Assembly (NCBI GenBank): GCA_024958715.1
Contig: JANWUS010000063.1
Location: 1-64,000 of the forward strand
DNA: 64,000 nucleotides
Source: Cyanobium sp. FGCU52
GTDB lineage: Bacteria; Cyanobacteriota; Cyanobacteriia; PCC-6307; Cyanobiaceae
Direction of reading: 5' to 3'
Below the pieces are notes generated by a model. That model did not search any database. It saw only the letters and a program-made list of their open reading frames with translations, and was not told the DNA's origin. The translations under genes and the position numbers were made by a program. Shown here one piece after another: positions 60,696 through 64,000 of the stretch. Each line of letters starts with the position of its first letter. The first letter of the stretch is position 1.

Positions 60696-61086
60696 GCCGT
60701 TTACTTGACGGGTACTTGATGGGAAGTCCCGTTCACGGAGTGCGATGCCGTGAGGTCGCCTGTCACGGCAAGGCTTTTGCGACCCAGCTTTTACTTGATG
60801 GGTTCTTGATCGGGACGGGTACCGCTGCGGGTGGGCCCAGCGTCAAAGCCAGAGCCTGCCGGGTCCAGCTGGGGAACCTCTCCATCGCCCAGCCTCCCAC
60901 AGTCCCGCCCTTGTGCTCCATCCCCGAGAGCTTTAATAAGGCCACTCCACAGCAGACCCTTAGCAAACAACTTAGTAAAGTCTGCCAGTAGAGCCCGGCC
61001 CCGAGATCCCAGACCCCGCCTTGCTTCTCCCATTGCTACCCCCCCATCCTCCAAACTGGTCTCAGGCCCCCGATTCCCCCGGCCCC
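60696..61086. other. Non-coding leader before hsdR
   Basis: About 390 bases without a credible gene. A 99-codon plus-strand frame (60692-60991) runs through the repeats but resembles nothing. The stretch contains the direct repeats described separately and, nearer hsdR, an AT-rich segment with two CTTAG(C/T)AAA copies (about 60958-60978), which may belong to an hsdR promoter. Confidence 0.45.
60701..60815 (+). repeat. Direct repeats of about 24 bases upstream of hsdR
   Basis: TTACTTGACGGGTACTTGAT (60701-60720, continuing GGGA) recurs as TTACTTGATGGGTTCTTGAT (60791-60810, continuing CGGGA), 90 bases apart. Each copy has an internal half-repeat ACTTGAYGGG / (A/T)CTTGATSGG. They lie between the AlbA_2 remnant and hsdR and could be recombination scars or operators. 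Confidence 0.6.
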
Positions 61087-64000
61087 ATGCCCACCGACAC
61101 CAGCGAGCAGGGCCTGGAAGCGCTGATCACCCGGGCGATGACCGGGCGCACCCACCTGCTGGAGCCGCCCCACCAGCCCACGCCATCCGCCACCGCGGTG
61201 AGTGGCGGCAGCGGTTGGTTGCTGGGGGATCCGCGCCACTACGACCGCAACTTCTGCCTGGATCTGGTGCAGCTGCAGGGCTTCCTGGAAGCCACCCAGC
61301 CAGTCGTAGCTGAAGCCGTTCAGATCAGCGTGGATGGGCCCACACGCCGGCAATTCCTCACCCGCCTGGAGAAGCAGATCGGCCAGCACGGCGTGGTGGA
61401 GGTGCTGCGCAAGGGCATTCGCCATGGCCCCCACGAGATTCAGCTCTTCTACGGCACCCCCTCCCCTGGCAATGCCCGCGCCGCGGAGCTGTTTGCCCAG
61501 AACCGCTTCAGCCTCACCCGCCAGCTCTCCTACAGCTCCGACCAGACCCGCCGCGCTCTTGATCTGGCCTTGTTCGTGAACGGCCTGCCGGTGGCCACGT
61601 TTGAACTCAAGAACAACCTCACCTGCCAGAACGTCCGTCACGCCATTGCGCAATACCAACAGGATCGCGATCCCCGCGAGCCCCTGTTCGCCTTCGCCCG
61701 CTGCCTGGTGCACTTCGCCGTGGATGAGCAGGAGGTGCACTTCTGCACCCATCTCAAGGGGAAAGACTCGGAGTTTCTCCCCTTCAACAAGGGCACCAGC
61801 AGCGGCGGCTCAGGCAATCCACCCAACCCCGCCGGCCTGGCCACGGACTACCTCTGGGAGCAGATCCTCACCCCCGCCAGCCTCACCGACATCCTGGAGA
61901 ACTATGCCCAGGTGGTGGAGAAGAAGCATCCCCGCAGCGGCCGCAAAACCTACAAGCAGATCTTCCCCCGCTACCACCAGCTTGATGTGGTGCGCTCGCT
62001 GCTGGCTGATGTGGCCGCCCATGGCGCCGGCCGCTGTTACCTGGCCCAGCATTCAGCCGGCAGCGGCAAGAGCAACTCGATCACCTGGCTGACGCACCAG
62101 GTGGGCGATGTGACCCACAACGGCGAGCGGGTGTTTGACACCGTGATCGTGGTCACCGACCGCCGCAACCTCGATGAACAGCTGCGCGGCAACATCCTTG
62201 ATTTCATGCAGGTGGGGGCCACCGTCGGCGCCGTGACCGGCCGGGGCAGCTCCAAGACCCAACAGCTGCGCCAGTTCCTCGAAGCGGGCAAGAAGATCAT
62301 CATCTGCACCCTGCAGACCTTCCCCGAACTCTGCCGCCAGCTCGACAACGCACCGCCTGGACGGCGCTATGCGGTGATCATCGACGAAGCCCACTCCAGC
62401 CAGGGCAGCAAGGCTTCCGCCGCCCTCAACCAGTCGCTGGCTGACGACGCCCAGCCCCTGGCTGATGACGCCGATATGGAAGACGTTGTGAATGCGGTGA
62501 TCGAGGAGCGAATGCGCAGCCGCAAGCTGCTCGCCAATGCCAGCTATTTCGCCTTCACCGCCACGGCCAAGGCAAAAACGCTGGAACTGTTCGGCACACC
62601 CCTGCCGCCCGATGGCGAGGGCAAGATCGGCCGGCGGCCATTTCATGTGTACACGATGAAGCAGGCGATCGAGGAGAAGTTCATCCTCAACGTGCTGCAG
62701 TACTACATGCCGGTGAGCAGTTACTGCCGGCTGGCAAAAACGATCGAGGCTGATCCGCTGTTCGACAGCAAGCGTGCCCGCGGCAAGCTGCGGCGCTATG
62801 TGGAAAGCCATTCGAGAGCCATCCGCGACAAGGCGGCAATCATGGTGGATCATTTCCTCGATGATGTGCTGCCCCTGCGGGAGATGAAGGGCGAGGCCCG
62901 GGCGATCGTGGTGACGGGCGGCATTGAGCGGGCGGTGCAGTATTTCGGCGCCGTTCGCACCTATCTGGCGGAACGGCGTAGCCCCTTCCTGCCGATCGTG
63001 GCCTTCTCCGGCGAGCACGACTTTGGCGACGGGCCAGTCAGCGAAGCCTCCCTCAATGGCTTCCCCAGCAGCGAGATCACCAGCCGCATCCAGGAGGATC
63101 CCTATCGCTTCCTGATCTGTGCCGACAAGTTTCAGACCGGCTACGACGAGCCGCTGCTGCAGGCCATGTACGTGGATAAGGCCTTGGGCGGCATCCAGGC
63201 GGTGCAAACGCTTTCGCGCCTCAACCGCGCCGCCACCGGCAAGAGCAAGGTGTTTGTGCTCGATTTCCAGGACAACGCCGCCGCCGTGGAAGCCGCCTTC
63301 GCCGACTACTACAAAACCACCCTGCTCAGCCAGGAAACCGACCCCAACAAGCTCCACGACCTCCGCGATGACCTCGACAAGCTGGGCGTGTACACCTGGC
63401 CTCTGGTGGAGGAGTTCGTGGCCTTGTTTCTCAGCAGCAGCGATCGTGAGGCGCTGCAACCACTCCTCAATCACTGCCGCCAGATCTACAGCGAACAGCT
63501 CAACGAAGACGACCAGGTGGCCTTCAAGGGCAAGGCCAAGGCCTTCGTGCGCAGCTACGACTTCCTGGCCACGATCCTGCCGTACGCCAACCCTGAATGG
63601 GAGAAGCTCTCGATCTTTCTCACCCTGCTGGTGCGGGCTCTACCGGCTCCTGAAGAAGACGATCTCACCAAGGGCATGCTGGAGCTGATCGACCTCGACA
63701 GCTACCGGATCGACAGAAAGCCACAACAGTCCATTCCACTGCCGGATGACGACGCCAGCCTCGATCCGGCGCCGGTTTCAGGCGGTGGCTTCAGGCCCGA
63801 GCCCGAGCTGGATCCCCTGTCGGTGATTGTCACCAACTTCAACGACCAGTTCGGCACCAGCTTCAACGACGAAGACCGCATCGGTCGCCTGATCCGCGAC
63901 GAGATCGCCCCCCAGGTGGCCCAGGATCAGCGCTACCGCAACGCCCGCGCCAACACCCCCAACACCGCCGGGATCGAACTCCAAGCCTCCCTCAACCGCG
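61087..64000 (+). CDS. hsdR: Type I restriction enzyme R subunit (3' end outside window)
   Basis: The motor and nuclease subunit HsdR. At least 971 codons are present and no stop is reached by 64000. An N-terminal nuclease domain of the PD-(D/E)xK type has 'PVATFELKNNLTCQNVRHAIAQY' (about 170). The superfamily 2 translocase follows, with Walker A 'AQHSAGSGKSNSITWL' (about 322), DEAH box 'VIIDEAHSSQGSKA' (about 433), motif III 'YFAFTATAKAKTLELF' and motif VI region 'KFQTGYDEPLLQAMYVDKAL'. The ATG of 'MPTDTSEQGLEAL' is the start. The track shows only shadows because the true frame runs off the end. The gene looks intact so far. Confidence 0.95.
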   Translation, partial: MPTDTSEQGLEALITRAMTGRTHLLEPPHQPTPSATAVSGGSGWLLGDPRHYDRNFCLDLVQLQGFLEATQPVVAEAVQISVDGPTRRQFLTRLEKQIGQHGVVEVLRKGIRHGPHEIQLFYGTPSPGNARAAELFAQNRFSLTRQLSYSSDQTRRALDLALFVNGLPVATFELKNNLTCQNVRHAIAQYQQDRDPREPLFAFARCLVHFAVDEQEVHFCTHLKGKDSEFLPFNKGTSSGGSGNPPNPAGLATDYLWEQILTPASLTDILENYAQVVEKKHPRSGRKTYKQIFPRYHQLDVVRSLLADVAAHGAGRCYLAQHSAGSGKSNSITWLTHQVGDVTHNGERVFDTVIVVTDRRNLDEQLRGNILDFMQVGATVGAVTGRGSSKTQQLRQFLEAGKKIIICTLQTFPELCRQLDNAPPGRRYAVIIDEAHSSQGSKASAALNQSLADDAQPLADDADMEDVVNAVIEERMRSRKLLANASYFAFTATAKAKTLELFGTPLPPDGEGKIGRRPFHVYTMKQAIEEKFILNVLQYYMPVSSYCRLAKTIEADPLFDSKRARGKLRRYVESHSRAIRDKAAIMVDHFLDDVLPLREMKGEARAIVVTGGIERAVQYFGAVRTYLAERRSPFLPIVAFSGEHDFGDGPVSEASLNGFPSSEITSRIQEDPYRFLICADKFQTGYDEPLLQAMYVDKALGGIQAVQTLSRLNRAATGKSKVFVLDFQDNAAAVEAAFADYYKTTLLSQETDPNKLHDLRDDLDKLGVYTWPLVEEFVALFLSSSDREALQPLLNHCRQIYSEQLNEDDQVAFKGKAKAFVRSYDFLATILPYANPEWEKLSIFLTLLVRALPAPEEDDLTKGMLELIDLDSYRIDRKPQQSIPLPDDDASLDPAPVSGGGFRPEPELDPLSVIVTNFNDQFGTSFNDEDRIGRLIRDEIAPQVAQDQRYRNARANTPNTAGIELQASLNR

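Noticed and set aside
60692-60991. 99-codon ORF through the direct repeats
   Set aside because: The repeats make it open by chance; no ribosome binding site or similarity.

Overview
The window looks like chromosomal DNA of a high-GC picocyanobacterium of the Cyanobium/Synechococcus type. This is inferred from gene content: a tandem flavodiiron pair of the photosynthetic Flv3/Flv1 kind, a cyanobacterial-type (DUF98) chorismate lyase, a MEKHLA-domain protein, acyl-lipid desaturases and a PEP-CTERM protein with a 'VPGPLPLFG' tail. No rRNA, convincing tRNA, CRISPR array or insertion sequence was seen. Core genes are tightly packed, often overlapping by 1-4 bases.

Layout. 1-1.3 kb: a MntA/HepT toxin-antitoxin pair and a scrap of a ribbon-helix-helix antitoxin. 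1.4-4.1 kb: alaS (minus), divergent from a small membrane protein and a SNF2 helicase / SWIM zinc finger / MEKHLA operon (4.2-9.3 kb). 9.4-14.5 kb: a PilZ-like gene, then flv3-flv1 and a rubrerythrin, an oxygen and peroxide detoxification block. 14.8-20.3 kb: the minus-strand block PLP lyase-gcvH-gcvP, interrupted by a second, different nucleotidyltransferase/HEPN pair on the plus strand. 20.6-23.4 kb: two paralogous desaturases flanking a divergent hypothetical gene. 23.5-29.8 kb: rplI, dnaB, an inserted RHH/MazF-like pair, mnmG, a PilP/GspC-like anchored protein and chorismate lyase. 29.9-35.5 kb: small cyanobacterial genes, a SprT-like gene and ligA.

35.5-53.4 kb is more accessory. It holds one very large secreted phytase-like/5'-nucleotidase/Calx-beta/RTX protein, a PEP-CTERM protein and a gene scrap. 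A tight minus-strand run follows (EAL-GGDEF protein, desaturase, MetX-like hydrolase, type III glutamine synthetase, VTT membrane protein). A plus-strand run comes next (FAD monooxygenase, MalY/PatB-like C-S lyase, DUF2786-like protein), then a DUF6930/DUF6398-like gene.

53.6-64 kb is a defence island: a type I restriction-modification operon hsdM-fic-hsdS-(AAA ATPase)-(DUF4276)-hsdR. The translationally coupled Fic and ATPase/DUF4276 genes sit inside it. hsdM carries a one-base frameshift near its 3' end, an AlbA_2-type regulator remnant and direct repeats lie just before hsdR, and hsdR runs off the end of the window.
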